Counted from the first letter of the stretch, positions 1 through 8,953 are shown. The stretch: DNA of 64,000 nt from an uncultured Lachnospiraceae bacterium (GCA_910577105.1 CAJTMB010000006.1:1-64000), one strand, 5' to 3'. A program made the numbers and translations. Notes: a model not told the origin generated them from the sequence alone.

Positions 1-2
1 TG

Positions 3-479
3 GCAGGAAGCCTTGCCCGGAGTGCGGGGAGCAAAATGTTGGAAAAGGCGGCGGGCTTCATTCCTTTGCTGGGGGACGTGATGCTTTTCAGTGCGGAAGC
101 GGCGCAGGAATCCGCGCAGGAGGAAGCGGACGCGGACTTTATCAAAAAGGAGTTTGAGAAGCTGAATGTAGCGAATTTTTATACGCAGTTTAACTGCTGG
201 GTAAATTTTGTGGAGTATGACGCGGCAGGGCTGGAGGGGGAAACCGTCATATGGCCGTATCCAGGGGAGAAGACGGATGAATTAATAGAAGGGATTAGTG
301 GTGCATTTTCAATAAAATTAAGCATACAGGACGTGCTGGAAGACTCTAATAGTGTCATAAGCCTGCTGGAGGAATGCCGTAAAGGTAAAGAAGCAGAAAT
401 AAAATATGATAGAATTATTGGCGGGGATAATGTTATACCTGATGAGGGAAGCATCGGAAACGGAGGAGCAGAAAGATGA
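3..479 (+). CDS. C-terminal part of a large protein, possibly a type VII secretion effector (5' end outside window)
   Basis: The reading frame is open to the left edge, so the first ATG at 36 is probably internal and this is the tail of a longer gene. The visible part begins with a small-residue and hydrophobic stretch (Ala/Gly/Ser-rich, then GFIPLLGDVMLFS) followed by a charged, mixed helical and strand segment with no motif I recognise. It overlaps the next gene by four bases (ATGA), so the two are translationally coupled. The LXG-like cassette about 3 kb downstream suggests a polymorphic secreted toxin with its accessory genes, but that is inference from context only. No function can be assigned from this fragment. 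Confidence 0.6.
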   Translation, partial: AGSLARSAGSKMLEKAAGFIPLLGDVMLFSAEAAQESAQEEADADFIKKEFEKLNVANFYTQFNCWVNFVEYDAAGLEGETVIWPYPGEKTDELIEGISGAFSIKLSIQDVLEDSNSVISLLEECRKGKEAEIKYDRIIGGDNVIPDEGSIGNGGAER

Positions 480-1528
480 GTGAGAATGAAAAAAAAGGAC
501 TGCAGGCGATGGCGGTCTGTATGGTGGCAGCGTTACTTGCGCTGCTGACCTTTTTATCCTACGAGGAAGCCCATAAGGTAAGGTTTGCGGACAGAAGGGT
601 AGGAAATGCAATCACAATGTATTCGAGAACGGGGAAAAAACCGGAGGATTTCCGGGTGGAGGACTTTGCAAAGGTTGAGGAACTGGTTTTGGGTAGGCCG
701 TCTCTTTTGGAAACACTGTCCGACATTGAGAGGTGTGTCAACCTGAAGCGTCTGGAAATAGGGGTACGCGGAGAACGAGGCTGGATACCGAAAGAGGAAG
801 ACATACTGGGGGAGGAGGGGATAGCCCGTCTGGAAAGGGAACTGGCGGACATACTAGAAAGCTGCGGACAGTTGGAAAGCCTTTACATCTACAACGGAAA
901 CGGTACCTGCAGCCTTTCGAGCCTTGAGTTTCTGGAAAATGGGAAAAATCTAACGGACCTTATATTGTATGGCATGGGAAACCTGGATTACTCCCCTGTC
1001 TTTTCGTTCAGCAACCTTCAGTCGCTTATGCTTATCGGATGCAGGGTGACAGACTCAGACATCGGGGAAATTGGCAGGCTGGAAAACTTGTGCGCGCTGC
1101 ATCTGGCCGGTACGGACATAACGGAGATGGGAAGCGTCGTGGAACTGGAAGGCTTAGAACTATTATTTCTGAATAGCACGGCCATAGCAGAGGTGGAAGG
1201 CATAGAGGAGCTGGAAAACCTGCAATGGCTGGATTTATCTGGTACGAACATAACAGGGCTGGGAAGCATCGTGGAGCTGGAAAACTTAGAACTGCTATAT
1301 CTGAGCAATACGGCCATAGCGGAGGTGGAAGGTATAGGGAAGCTGGAAAACTTAAGAGTCCTGCGTCTTTCCGGTACGGAAATAGCGGAGGCGGGGGAGC
1401 TTGTGAACCTGAAAAACCTGGAAAAACTGTATATCACAGATACGCCCCTTGCAGGGAACGAGGAGGAGTTAAAACTTCTCAGGGAGGCGCTGCCGGACAC
1501 AGAAATCGTTACGAACGGTGTATTATGA
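476..1528 (+). CDS. Membrane-anchored leucine-rich-repeat protein, copy 1
   Basis: 350 residues. A short charged N-terminus is followed by one hydrophobic segment at about residues 11-29, which reads as a signal anchor. A spacer of about 150 residues precedes six consecutive 22-residue leucine-rich repeats of the form LxxLxxLxLxxTxIxxxxxIxx, and the protein ends in a short cap (LPDTEIV). The ATG at 476 overlaps the upstream stop and has GGAGG about 10 bases before it. Two close paralogues follow directly. Leucine-rich repeats usually bind proteins, so the domain would probably sit outside the membrane. A role as immunity or adhesion protein for the upstream toxin-like gene is possible but unproven. 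Confidence 0.85.
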   Translation: MSENEKKGLQAMAVCMVAALLALLTFLSYEEAHKVRFADRRVGNAITMYSRTGKKPEDFRVEDFAKVEELVLGRPSLLETLSDIERCVNLKRLEIGVRGERGWIPKEEDILGEEGIARLERELADILESCGQLESLYIYNGNGTCSLSSLEFLENGKNLTDLILYGMGNLDYSPVFSFSNLQSLMLIGCRVTDSDIGEIGRLENLCALHLAGTDITEMGSVVELEGLELLFLNSTAIAEVEGIEELENLQWLDLSGTNITGLGSIVELENLELLYLSNTAIAEVEGIGKLENLRVLRLSGTEIAEAGELVNLKNLEKLYITDTPLAGNEEELKLLREALPDTEIVTNGVL

Positions 1529-1553
1529 TAAAAGCCGGACAAGGAGCAGAAAG

Positions 1554-2411
1554 ATGAGTAAAAATGAAAAGAAAGGACTGCAGGCGATGGCGGTCTGTAT
1601 GATTGCAGCGTTACTTGCGCTGTTGACCTTTTTTTCCTACGAGGAAGCCCACAGGGTAAGGTTTGCGGACAGAAGGGTAGGAAATGCAATAACGAAAAGT
1701 TCAGGAACGGGAAAAAAGCCGGAGGATTTCCGGGTGGAGGATTTTGCAAAGGTTGAGGAACTGGTTTTGGGATTACCAGCTTATTTTGAAACACTGTCCG
1801 ACATTGAGAGGTGCATGAACTTGACACATTTGGAAATAGGGGAGAGGGGAAGCCTTGGCTGGATACCGGAAGAGGAAGACATACTGGGGGAGGAAGGGAT
1901 AGCCCAACTGGAAAGGGAACTGGCGGACATACTGGAAAGCTGTGGGCAATTGGAAGACCTTATCATTTACAACGGATGTGGAACATGCAATCTTTCCAGT
2001 CTGGGGTTTGTAGAAAAGGGTGAAAGTTTGGAAAAACTTAGACTGTATGACATAGGGGAACTGGATTACTCTCCTGTTTTTTCATGCAGAAGCCTATGGT
2101 CGCTTGTACTTGATAGATGCAGGGTGACAGATTCTGACATTAAGAAAATTGACAGGCTGGAAAATCTGCATTGGTTGAGTCTTTCCGGTACGGACATAAC
2201 GGAGGCTGGAAACATTGGGGAATTGAAAAATTTGGAGAACCTGTTTTTGGACGGGACAGACATAACGGAGGCAGGTGGTCTTGTGAATTTGGAAAACTTA
2301 AAAGTTTTGGATATTACAAATACGCCCCTTGCAGGGAACGCGGAGGAGTTAAAGTTTCTCAGGGAGGCGCTGCCGGACACAAAAATTGTAACGGACGGTG
2401 AATGGTGGTAG
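1554..2411 (+). CDS. Membrane-anchored leucine-rich-repeat protein, copy 2
   Basis: 285 residues from the ATG at 1554, chosen because AAGGAG lies about 8 bases upstream and the N-terminus (MSKNEKKGLQ) then matches copy 1. A longer frame from 1518 has no ribosome site. It has the same architecture as copy 1: signal anchor, spacer, leucine-rich repeats, LPDTKIV cap. It carries only three 22-residue repeats where copy 1 has six, which accounts almost exactly for the 65-residue length difference. The spacer is nearly identical to copy 1 at DNA level, so the genes arose by recent tandem duplication. The lysine-rich start is encoded without an uninterrupted A8 tract, unlike copies 1 and 3. Confidence 0.85.
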   Translation: MSKNEKKGLQAMAVCMIAALLALLTFFSYEEAHRVRFADRRVGNAITKSSGTGKKPEDFRVEDFAKVEELVLGLPAYFETLSDIERCMNLTHLEIGERGSLGWIPEEEDILGEEGIAQLERELADILESCGQLEDLIIYNGCGTCNLSSLGFVEKGESLEKLRLYDIGELDYSPVFSCRSLWSLVLDRCRVTDSDIKKIDRLENLHWLSLSGTDITEAGNIGELKNLENLFLDGTDITEAGGLVNLENLKVLDITNTPLAGNAEELKFLREALPDTKIVTDGEWW

Positions 2412-2464
2412 AAGCGGAAAAGGAGTGGGAAGATGAGTGAGAATGAAAAAAAGGCCTGCAGGCG

Positions 2465-3355
2465 ATGGCGGTCTTTATGGTGGCAGCGTTACTTGCGCTG
2501 CTGACCTTTTTGTCCTACGAGGAAGCCCACAGGGTAAGGTTTGCTGACAGAAGGGCAGGAAATGCAATCACAATGAGTTCGGGAACGGGGAAAAAACCGA
2601 AGGATTTCCGGGTGGAGGATTTTGCAAAGGTTGAGGAACTGGTTTTGGGATTACCATCTTATTTTGAAACACTATGTGATATTGAAAGATGCATGAACTT
2701 GAAGCGTCTGGAGATGGGGGAATTGAACTCCTACATATGGATACCGAAAGAGGAAGACATACTGAGGGAGGAGGGGATAGCCCGTCTGGAAAGGGAACTG
2801 GCAGGCATACTGGAAAGCTGCGGACAACTGGAATACCTTTGTATTCGAAATGGGAACGGAACCTGTAACCTTTCGAGCCTTGAGTTTCTGGAAAATGGGA
2901 AAAATCTAACGGATCTTATATTGTATGGCATGGGGAATCTGGATTACTCTCCTGTATTTTCATGCTATAGCCTTCAGTCGCTTATGCTAATCGGATGCAG
3001 GGTGACAGACTCAGACATCGGGGAAATTGGCAAGCTGGAAAATCTGTGCGCGCTGCATCTGGCGGGCACGGACATAACGGAGCTGGGAAGCATCGTGGAA
3101 CTGGAAGGCTTAGAACTATTATGGCTGAATAGCACGTCCATAGCGGGGGTGGAAGGCATAGAGGAGCTGGAAAACCTACAATGGCTGGATTTATCTGATA
3201 CGGCCGTAACGGAGGCGGGGGAGCTTGTGAACCTGAAAAACTTGCGAACCCTGAATATCGCAGATACACCCCTTGCAGGGAACAAGGAGGAACTGAAGCT
3301 TCTCAGGGAAGCGCTGCCGGACACAAAAATCGTTACGTACGGTACAGGGTGGTAG
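2465..3355 (+). CDS. Membrane-anchored leucine-rich-repeat protein, copy 3 (frameshift near start)
   Basis: Third paralogue, with four 22-residue repeats. The start expected by homology is the ATG at 2433 (MSENEKK), which has GGAGTGGGAAG upstream. The A-tract after that start has seven A instead of the eight in copy 1, so translation from 2433 shifts frame and stops at 2502-2504. The intact frame can begin at the ATG at 2465, just before the membrane anchor, but that start has no clear ribosome site. The gene may therefore be off or weakly expressed, phase-variable by slippage in the A-tract, or simply carry a sequencing indel. From 2465 onward it is complete and well conserved with copies 1 and 2. 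Confidence 0.7.
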   Translation: MAVFMVAALLALLTFLSYEEAHRVRFADRRAGNAITMSSGTGKKPKDFRVEDFAKVEELVLGLPSYFETLCDIERCMNLKRLEMGELNSYIWIPKEEDILREEGIARLERELAGILESCGQLEYLCIRNGNGTCNLSSLEFLENGKNLTDLILYGMGNLDYSPVFSCYSLQSLMLIGCRVTDSDIGEIGKLENLCALHLAGTDITELGSIVELEGLELLWLNSTSIAGVEGIEELENLQWLDLSDTAVTEAGELVNLKNLRTLNIADTPLAGNKEELKLLREALPDTKIVTYGTGW

Positions 3356-3379
3356 AAACCGGAAAGGAGTAATTTTATA

Positions 3380-3649
3380 ATGCCAATTATAAGTGATATG
3401 AATTCAGTAAGTCAAAATGTAAAGATGCTTAACATGATTTCACAATTATATTCACCAAGGACATTAAGTCCCAGTGATGAAAAGTCAACAATTACTGCTA
3501 ATGAAAAGGGGCAGAATGCTTTTAGCAGGGCGCAGACGGAAGTACAGCTTTTCAGTGATGCAATGGGAAAAGAAGTAGAAAACCTCAGTATTATAGGGCT
3601 AACCTTTGAAGAGGAAGATAATATTCTTGCCATTTATATGAAAGAATAG
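3380..3649 (+). CDS. Small helical protein like the TIGR04197/DUF3130 family (LXG-associated)
   Basis: 89 residues, start 3380 with GGAAAGGAG about 12 bases upstream. The pattern (hydrophobic N-terminal helix, central STITANEKGQNAF, then an amphipathic helix ending in an acidic F-x-x-x-D-like tail) fits my memory of the SACOL2603/TIGR04197 (DUF3130) family. Those are WXG100-sized partners that pair with LXG toxins and help deliver them to the type VIIb secretion system. The next two genes, a coiled-coil protein and an LXG-like protein, are the expected neighbours. The assignment rests on pattern and context; a profile search would settle it. Confidence 0.65.
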   Translation: MPIISDMNSVSQNVKMLNMISQLYSPRTLSPSDEKSTITANEKGQNAFSRAQTEVQLFSDAMGKEVENLSIIGLTFEEEDNILAIYMKE

Positions 3650-3674
3650 CGGATGAATCAGGGAGAAAGATGGT

Positions 3675-4043
3675 ATGAATGATGAATACAGACGGGAAAT
3701 GGAAAACAGAATAAGGGATTTGGAAGAGGAATCCGAAGCGCTGGAAAGAAAAAAGCATATGTTTTACAAAAGGGAAGAAGAGGAAGAATGGGATATAGAA
3801 AGAGCATTTCAGAAGACGGAAGATGAAGCTTCTAATTGCACATCAAAAGATATCGGACTGTTGCAATTGCTGGATGAGAAGAAAAATTTGCTGGATAAAA
3901 TCAAGAGAGAAAAGATGTCTTTTTATGAGGAAGAGAAAAAGTGGATTTCTGACAGGCAGAAAGAATTGTGTCTGGAAAAAGAAGACATAGCAAATAAAGT
4001 CAATAGAATAGATTTGGGAGAAGAGGATAAGGAAAATGAATAG
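3675..4043 (+). CDS. Small coiled-coil protein, probable second LXG-associated partner
   Basis: 122 residues, almost wholly charged and helical, with long heptad-like stretches of Glu/Lys/Arg and no membrane segment. It begins at the ATG at 3675 after GGGAGAAAGATGGT and overlaps the following LXG-like gene by eight bases, so the two are probably translated together. In known type VIIb toxin operons two small helical proteins precede the toxin and bind its N-terminal domain. This gene fits the second position, as DUF5082-type proteins do elsewhere. I do not recognise the family from sequence alone, so the role is inferred from size, composition and position. Confidence 0.65.
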   Translation: MNDEYRREMENRIRDLEEESEALERKKHMFYKREEEEEWDIERAFQKTEDEASNCTSKDIGLLQLLDEKKNLLDKIKREKMSFYEEEKKWISDRQKELCLEKEDIANKVNRIDLGEEDKENE

Positions 4044-5631
4044 GAATTCTTATTTGAACCCGGAAGGTATACGGGGACAGTGTATGCAGGCTGTAAAATT
4101 ACTTATAAATGACAATTATCGGATTGAGGGGATACATAAATGTCTGATTCAGTTTATGAATGATGCAGGGTTACAAGGAGAAGCCTATAGCGCCCTGAAA
4201 ACGCAGATAGGGAATTATTTATTAATTCTGGACGCCAAGGTGGCTGCTAATCAGAAAGATATTGCAGATTTTAATAAATTATACGGTTCTGTCGGTGAAG
4301 AAGTGTTGGATGGAAACACCATTTTTGATATGATGGAACAGGCATTGGCGGAGAAAGCCGAATATGAAACAAGTGCCCAAAACTGTGAAAAAGCGGCGAG
4401 AAATGCGTCATGGTTTGGAGAAGAACTGTATAATAGTGCAAAAGCATCTTATTACAGAAGCCTTGCGGATAATGCCCAAAATAGGTATGAGAAATGGAGA
4501 GTAAAGAAAGATACATATGATAAAATCGAAGCCAATACAAAAGCGCTTTTCTCTGAAAGTGCGAGTTACCGTGATAAGGTAGATAATGCACTGAGTGAAA
4601 TTAAAAAGGTATTTGACGGTGGTCAATACCACATTAATGAAAATGCTGCGTGGCGGGTTGCCCTGCTGCCGACGCCCAAAAGAAAGGAATGGGATGCAGA
4701 GGTGGCAGAGGCAATGATTGCCTATGGGTATACGCCGGAAGAAATGGAAGTTTTAATAGAGCATGGTGTAAATATGACTTTGGAAGATATAGAGAAGTTA
4801 AAACAGGCCCGGAATACCGAAAGTGTTTTTGTTAGTGAAGATTGCAAAGCATTATTTTATAACGGTAAAATTTATTATATTAATGAGCCAAATACAAGAA
4901 ATGTTGAGATAGGTCCAGTGCTTACATGGAATATGGATTATTCAGTAGAAAAAACTAAGACAGAGTTTGATTTGTTGACGGGAATAACCGGAATCAGCGG
5001 GGAAGATATCCCGGAGAATAAAGTTTATACAAGTGATAACTCTTATTTGTTATACGACAGCTCGTCAGCATACGGGAGCGATGTTATGAAGATGGCAGGG
5101 GGTCTTCATGCATTTTTGCTGGTAGAAAGTTTTGTCCTGTCAGGAATAAGCCATTCCGAGGTGACAATGAATTTTGAGTCATCAGGAAGTAATAGGAGAG
5201 TAACAATTCTGGTGGGCAATTCGGCAGACCGGCAGAAATTTCAGAACATCAATTATGCATTGCCGGTGAATACTTACGGCAATCAGCCCGGTTATACTGA
5301 AAAGCAGCAGGCCTCTGCGCAAGCAGCGGCAATCTATACGATGTGTACAGGTATAGACGCTGCCAAGGATAATCAATATACGCTTGTAGGTACATTAGAC
5401 GAACGCCATAAGGACTGTGTATACTCAGGTTACCTGTCTTATTCCGAAGAAGGCAGACTACAATATACACCGATTGTGTTTCCGAATGATGTGGCAAGTG
5501 TGGCAACATGCAGTTTCAGCACCGGGAAAACTGAGCACGTTTTATATGATTTGACTGATAAGTTATCAGAACCGATTGCTGTTGATGCTACTACACAAAT
5601 GCTTTTTGAAAAATTAATTGAGAATAATTAG
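4036..5631 (+). CDS. LXG-like type VII secretion substrate with uncharacterised C-terminal domain
   Basis: 531 residues. Residues 1 to about 210 are helical and resemble the LXG/WXG fold used for type VIIb export, including an LQGEAYSALK segment at about 44-53 that looks like the GxAY-type turn of this fold. A middle part (about 210-270) contains AYGYTPEEMEVLIEHG. Residues 330-531 form a separate mixed domain with no toxin motif I know. No signal peptide or membrane segment is visible, as expected for this route. It sits between two small helical proteins and a membrane protein, an effector-partner-immunity layout. Whether the C-terminus is toxic is unknown. Confidence 0.65.
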   Translation: MNRNSYLNPEGIRGQCMQAVKLLINDNYRIEGIHKCLIQFMNDAGLQGEAYSALKTQIGNYLLILDAKVAANQKDIADFNKLYGSVGEEVLDGNTIFDMMEQALAEKAEYETSAQNCEKAARNASWFGEELYNSAKASYYRSLADNAQNRYEKWRVKKDTYDKIEANTKALFSESASYRDKVDNALSEIKKVFDGGQYHINENAAWRVALLPTPKRKEWDAEVAEAMIAYGYTPEEMEVLIEHGVNMTLEDIEKLKQARNTESVFVSEDCKALFYNGKIYYINEPNTRNVEIGPVLTWNMDYSVEKTKTEFDLLTGITGISGEDIPENKVYTSDNSYLLYDSSSAYGSDVMKMAGGLHAFLLVESFVLSGISHSEVTMNFESSGSNRRVTILVGNSADRQKFQNINYALPVNTYGNQPGYTEKQQASAQAAAIYTMCTGIDAAKDNQYTLVGTLDERHKDCVYSGYLSYSEEGRLQYTPIVFPNDVASVATCSFSTGKTEHVLYDLTDKLSEPIAVDATTQMLFEKLIENN

Positions 5632-5643
5632 GAGGAACATTTT

Positions 5644-7011
5644 ATGTCCGACAGAGCAAAAAAAGGAATCTTTATAAGTTTATTGACAATAGCACATGCT
5701 GTAATAACATTTTTTACATTAAAAAAACTGCCAATGGTTCTTTTTTACCCATTCCAATACACAGACGCAATCTCTTTTATGATATGGACGGTATATATTT
5801 CACTATTATATGTGATTACAGTGTTATATGAAAAAAAAGAAAAACTGTCTTTTGGGCATTTTATAAAAGCGGTTCTCTTTGGGCTGGCACTTACATTAGG
5901 GAAAGGGATTCTGGATACTGCTATTGACATAATAGGGCAGACCTGTAGGATTTCTTTAAAGGCATTGGCTGTATGGGGACAGGTTGGCGTATTAATATTT
6001 GGAGTTTTTCTGTTTGCATTACTGCAGTTTTGGGCGGCAAAAAGGAAACCGGAGTTTGGTTTGAAAAAAATAAAATTACCGGCAATGATGATTCTGGCAG
6101 CAATAATAATATATGCTGTTCTGGTATATGGGATTTTCAGGGATTGTACCGCTTTTGCCGGCGAGTATACCTTGACGGAAACAGAACTTTATAATCTGGA
6201 TTTATATTGCGGAACTAAAATTCTTACGCATAATATGTGGAATTATCCGATTCTGTATATGCTTATTTTATGGTGCATACAAAGGTTGTCGGGGGAAGAA
6301 CGCGGGAACAAAAAGGCGTTGCAAAAAGAGGATTATGCAGTGATAATTTTAACTGTATTGCATGGATTGGTCGTTTTTCTGTTGTTTGGAGAAATTCCGG
6401 ATGTGTTTTTTTCCATAAAGGAGTTATTTATCAGATGGCAGGGATTTTTGGTTTGGATGTTATTCGGGACCGGTATATATTGGATTGTGCAGCACATGCT
6501 TCTCGGGAAAAAAGTAAATGGAAAAATATTGCTGCAAAGTCTGATTTGCGGTATTTTGACAGGTTTGGGGAAGGGGATTCTGGACACGGCTGTGATTCAT
6601 TTTGTACTTTTAAAATTTGACATGACACTATGTACAAATGCTGTTTTTCTGGAGATAACAACATTATTAACAGGTTTATCCCTATTCTTAGTGCTGTTTT
6701 TAAAGACGACCCCAATTTCCTTTTCTTTTTCCAAAGAAACTGTGAAGCGGCCGCTGTTTTCCTTATTTTTACTTATGACGGCATATGGTGCTTTGTGTGG
6801 CAGATGCGTCTACCTTGAAAGAAATACACCCGATAATACTTTGGCATTTATTGCAAGAGGGTATGAGGTTAGGGGAGTACAGGAATTAGAATTGATAAAT
6901 CATATAAATATATTGATGTATGTTTCAGTATTTCTGCTGTTCTGGTGGCTGATGAGAAGCATGACAATTGTCAACCTGAAGGCAAAAACAGCACATTGTA
7001 CTGAAAAATAG
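5644..7011 (+). CDS. Internally duplicated polytopic membrane protein, candidate immunity protein
   Basis: 455 residues with about ten hydrophobic segments. The protein is a tandem duplication: residues about 10-100 and 230-320 align, and both halves carry LGKGILDTA in the same place (near residues 85 and 314). The start at 5644 follows AGGAGGAACATTTT, 12 bases after the LXG-like gene. The position directly behind a putative secreted effector is the usual place for an immunity gene, and membrane immunity proteins are common for membrane-acting toxins. No transporter or enzyme motif is recognised, so the immunity role is inference from position. Confidence 0.6.
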   Translation: MSDRAKKGIFISLLTIAHAVITFFTLKKLPMVLFYPFQYTDAISFMIWTVYISLLYVITVLYEKKEKLSFGHFIKAVLFGLALTLGKGILDTAIDIIGQTCRISLKALAVWGQVGVLIFGVFLFALLQFWAAKRKPEFGLKKIKLPAMMILAAIIIYAVLVYGIFRDCTAFAGEYTLTETELYNLDLYCGTKILTHNMWNYPILYMLILWCIQRLSGEERGNKKALQKEDYAVIILTVLHGLVVFLLFGEIPDVFFSIKELFIRWQGFLVWMLFGTGIYWIVQHMLLGKKVNGKILLQSLICGILTGLGKGILDTAVIHFVLLKFDMTLCTNAVFLEITTLLTGLSLFLVLFLKTTPISFSFSKETVKRPLFSLFLLMTAYGALCGRCVYLERNTPDNTLAFIARGYEVRGVQELELINHINILMYVSVFLLFWWLMRSMTIVNLKAKTAHCTEK

Positions 7012-7411
7012 GTTATATTATTATTACAAACCGGTTACACCGTGCTGAAAAATCGAAAGAGATAGAAATAGACAAGGCATATTTTAGTGATATAATTAAA
7101 GCAGGGTTATGATTTGCCTGCCTCAAATGCTGGATTGGGGCAGGCAGACAGAACTCCCTTTGGAAAAGGCTATGGCTTTTTTTCAAAGGAATATGATTCC
7201 CATTACTTTCCCCCATATGGGCATTAACGCTGTTCATGCTGTAAAACCGTATGAGATTCTAGGGGGAATTTCATGCAGGGGTAATCTGGCGAGTGCAGTG
7301 TGCCTGCCTGTTTGGTAATGGGAATCATTTTTTGAAAAGCTTTTGCTTGTGGATTTTCAGGCGGCAAGGTATACTTATTTTATAAACGGGGTAGGGAAGG
7401 TATCTGGCTGC
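7012..7411. other. 400-base intergenic region with hairpins and an inverted repeat
   Basis: No convincing gene. An 8-bp stem pairs TGCCTGCC near 7115 with GGCAGGCA near 7140. A separate perfect 14-base inverted repeat, ATGATTCCCATTAC at 7193-7206, is matched by its complement at 7315-7328, and the flanks also pair loosely. Short reading frames cross it (7109-7318 plus, 7013-7237 minus) but lack ribosome sites. It separates the toxin-like region from the potassium channel gene and could be the scar of a mobile element. Confidence 0.5.
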
Positions 7412-8581
7412 ATGGAAAACACAGTGAAAAAAAATCCGGTAAAAAAACGTGTTTTTGAGATTATACAGATTGGAAACGAATCGGATATTCCAAGTCTGTG
7501 TTTTGATATATTTATTGTACTAATCATTTTATTAAATATTTCCATCACTTTTCTTCAGACATTTGATGGGATGGCGGTATATACAAAAGCCATGGGGGCG
7601 GTTGAACTTGTCACCATGGTGATTTTTCTTGTGGAGTATGTGCTAAGAATCTGGACAGCCGACTTTCTCTTTCCGAAAAAGACTTATCCGGCTGCTATGC
7701 TGGGATTTGCCGTTTCTTTTTACGGAATTGTGGATTTAATGACCATTCTGCCCTATTTTCTTCCGTTTTTTATCCCAAGCGGCGCCGTTGCCTTCAGGAT
7801 GCTCCGGGTGGTGCGGATTTTCCGTTTATTTAAGATTAATGCGCGCTATGATGCGTTTAATGTTATTACGGAGGTTTTGAAGGACAAGAAAAATGCGCTG
7901 GTATCGTCTATTTTTCTGGTACTTATCCTGATGCTTGCCTCCTCCCTGTGCATGTACGGGCTTGAGCATGAAGCGCAGCCGGAGCATTTTTCCAATGCCT
8001 TTTCCGGTATCTGGTGGTCGGTATCCACGCTTTTGACGGTGGGATACGGGGATATTTATCCGGTGACGATTGGCGGAAAACTGATGGCGATTATCATTGC
8101 GTTTTTAGGCGTGGGCATGGTTGCCATTCCCACGGGTATTATTTCCGCCGGTTTTGTGGAGTATTATACCCGGATTAAGGTGGGAGGCTATTCACAGCAT
8201 GATGCAGATTTTATCAGCCTGCAAATCACAAGGAAGCATCCGTTTGCAGGCCGAACGGTAAAACAGTTGGAGCTTCCGCCTGGCCTGTATCCGGCAGTGG
8301 TGCTTCGGGGGGAGGATGTTTTCACGCCCTATGAAGGCCTGGAAATTGCAGAAGGGGATAACCTGCTTCTGGGAACCACCTCCACGGGACAGTTTGACTG
8401 CCACATCAGTGAAGTGTGCCTTGAACCGGGACATTCTTGGATTGGAAGCAGAATCAAGGATTTGGATATTTCACGAAAAACATTTATTGTAATGGTAAAA
8501 CGCGGCAGCAGAAACATCTGTCCGCAGGGCTCCACCTGTCTGGCAGAGCGCGATGTGGTGCTGATACTGGAGAAAAAATGA
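7412..8581 (+). CDS. Voltage-gated-type potassium channel with RCK C-terminal domain
   Basis: 389 residues from the ATG at 7412 (MENTVKK), preceded by GGGAAGG. A longer frame from a TTG at 7343 is less likely. Six membrane helices are visible: S1 near residues 28-50, an S4-like RMLRVVRIFRLFK segment carrying the regular positive charges of voltage sensors, and S5-pore-S6 with the TVGYGD selectivity filter at about 209-214. After S6 the chain continues into a soluble TrkA-C/RCK-like region (about 265-389) that usually binds regulatory ligands. It should pass K+ across the cytoplasmic membrane under voltage and ligand control. It stands alone between two long intergenic regions. Confidence 0.93.
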   Translation: MENTVKKNPVKKRVFEIIQIGNESDIPSLCFDIFIVLIILLNISITFLQTFDGMAVYTKAMGAVELVTMVIFLVEYVLRIWTADFLFPKKTYPAAMLGFAVSFYGIVDLMTILPYFLPFFIPSGAVAFRMLRVVRIFRLFKINARYDAFNVITEVLKDKKNALVSSIFLVLILMLASSLCMYGLEHEAQPEHFSNAFSGIWWSVSTLLTVGYGDIYPVTIGGKLMAIIIAFLGVGMVAIPTGIISAGFVEYYTRIKVGGYSQHDADFISLQITRKHPFAGRTVKQLELPPGLYPAVVLRGEDVFTPYEGLEIAEGDNLLLGTTSTGQFDCHISEVCLEPGHSWIGSRIKDLDISRKTFIVMVKRGSRNICPQGSTCLAERDVVLILEKK

Positions 8582-8606
8582 GGGCAGACGCCGTCCGTAT
8601 GCCATT

Positions 8607-8807
8607 TTATTCCAGTACGTCAAATGCCTTCCCCTCTGCCCACGGACTGTTGACATCGCACCGTCCGTGATGGTACTGCTTTTTGAAACTGCCTTCTTCA
8701 GCGCTGTCCGTAACCTCTATTTTCATCCGGCTTTCCCCGGCCTTGCAAAAGCCGTCCAGAATATTCATAATGTTCATCACATCTTCATTTTCTTCACATT
8801 TTCCCAT
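8607..8807 (-). CDS. Small conserved-looking hypothetical protein
   Basis: 66 residues on the minus strand. The ATG at 8807 was preferred over the one at 8825 because GAAAGGAAATGATATT lies directly before it, with AAAGGA at good spacing. The protein is soluble and charged, with an ending (GRCDVNSPWAEGKAFDVLE) whose Cys, Trp and acidic residues look constrained rather than random. It is divergently placed from the glycosyltransferase and converges on the channel gene with a 25-base gap. I cannot name the family or a function. Good ribosome site and coding-like composition support a real gene. Confidence 0.6.
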   Translation of the reverse strand: MGKCEENEDVMNIMNILDGFCKAGESRMKIEVTDSAEEGSFKKQYHHGRCDVNSPWAEGKAFDVLE

Positions 8808-8953
8808 AATATCATTTCCTTTCATTATCGGACTCTTTCATCCATTATACCAGAAATGCAAGAATTTAGTAATTATTTAGAAATTCTACCTTTAGTTTTA
8901 ACTATTCTTGTGTATAGTAGGTTTCGGTAAAGATAAGAAAAGGGGTGGAGTAA

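Noticed and set aside
1018..1827. 269-codon minus-strand frame across LRR copies 1 and 2
   Set aside because: Antisense shadow of the repetitive LRR genes; serine-rich low-complexity product and no ribosome site.
7109..7318. 69-codon frame in the gap before the potassium channel
   Set aside because: No ribosome site, overlaps the inverted repeats, and the opposite strand is equally open.
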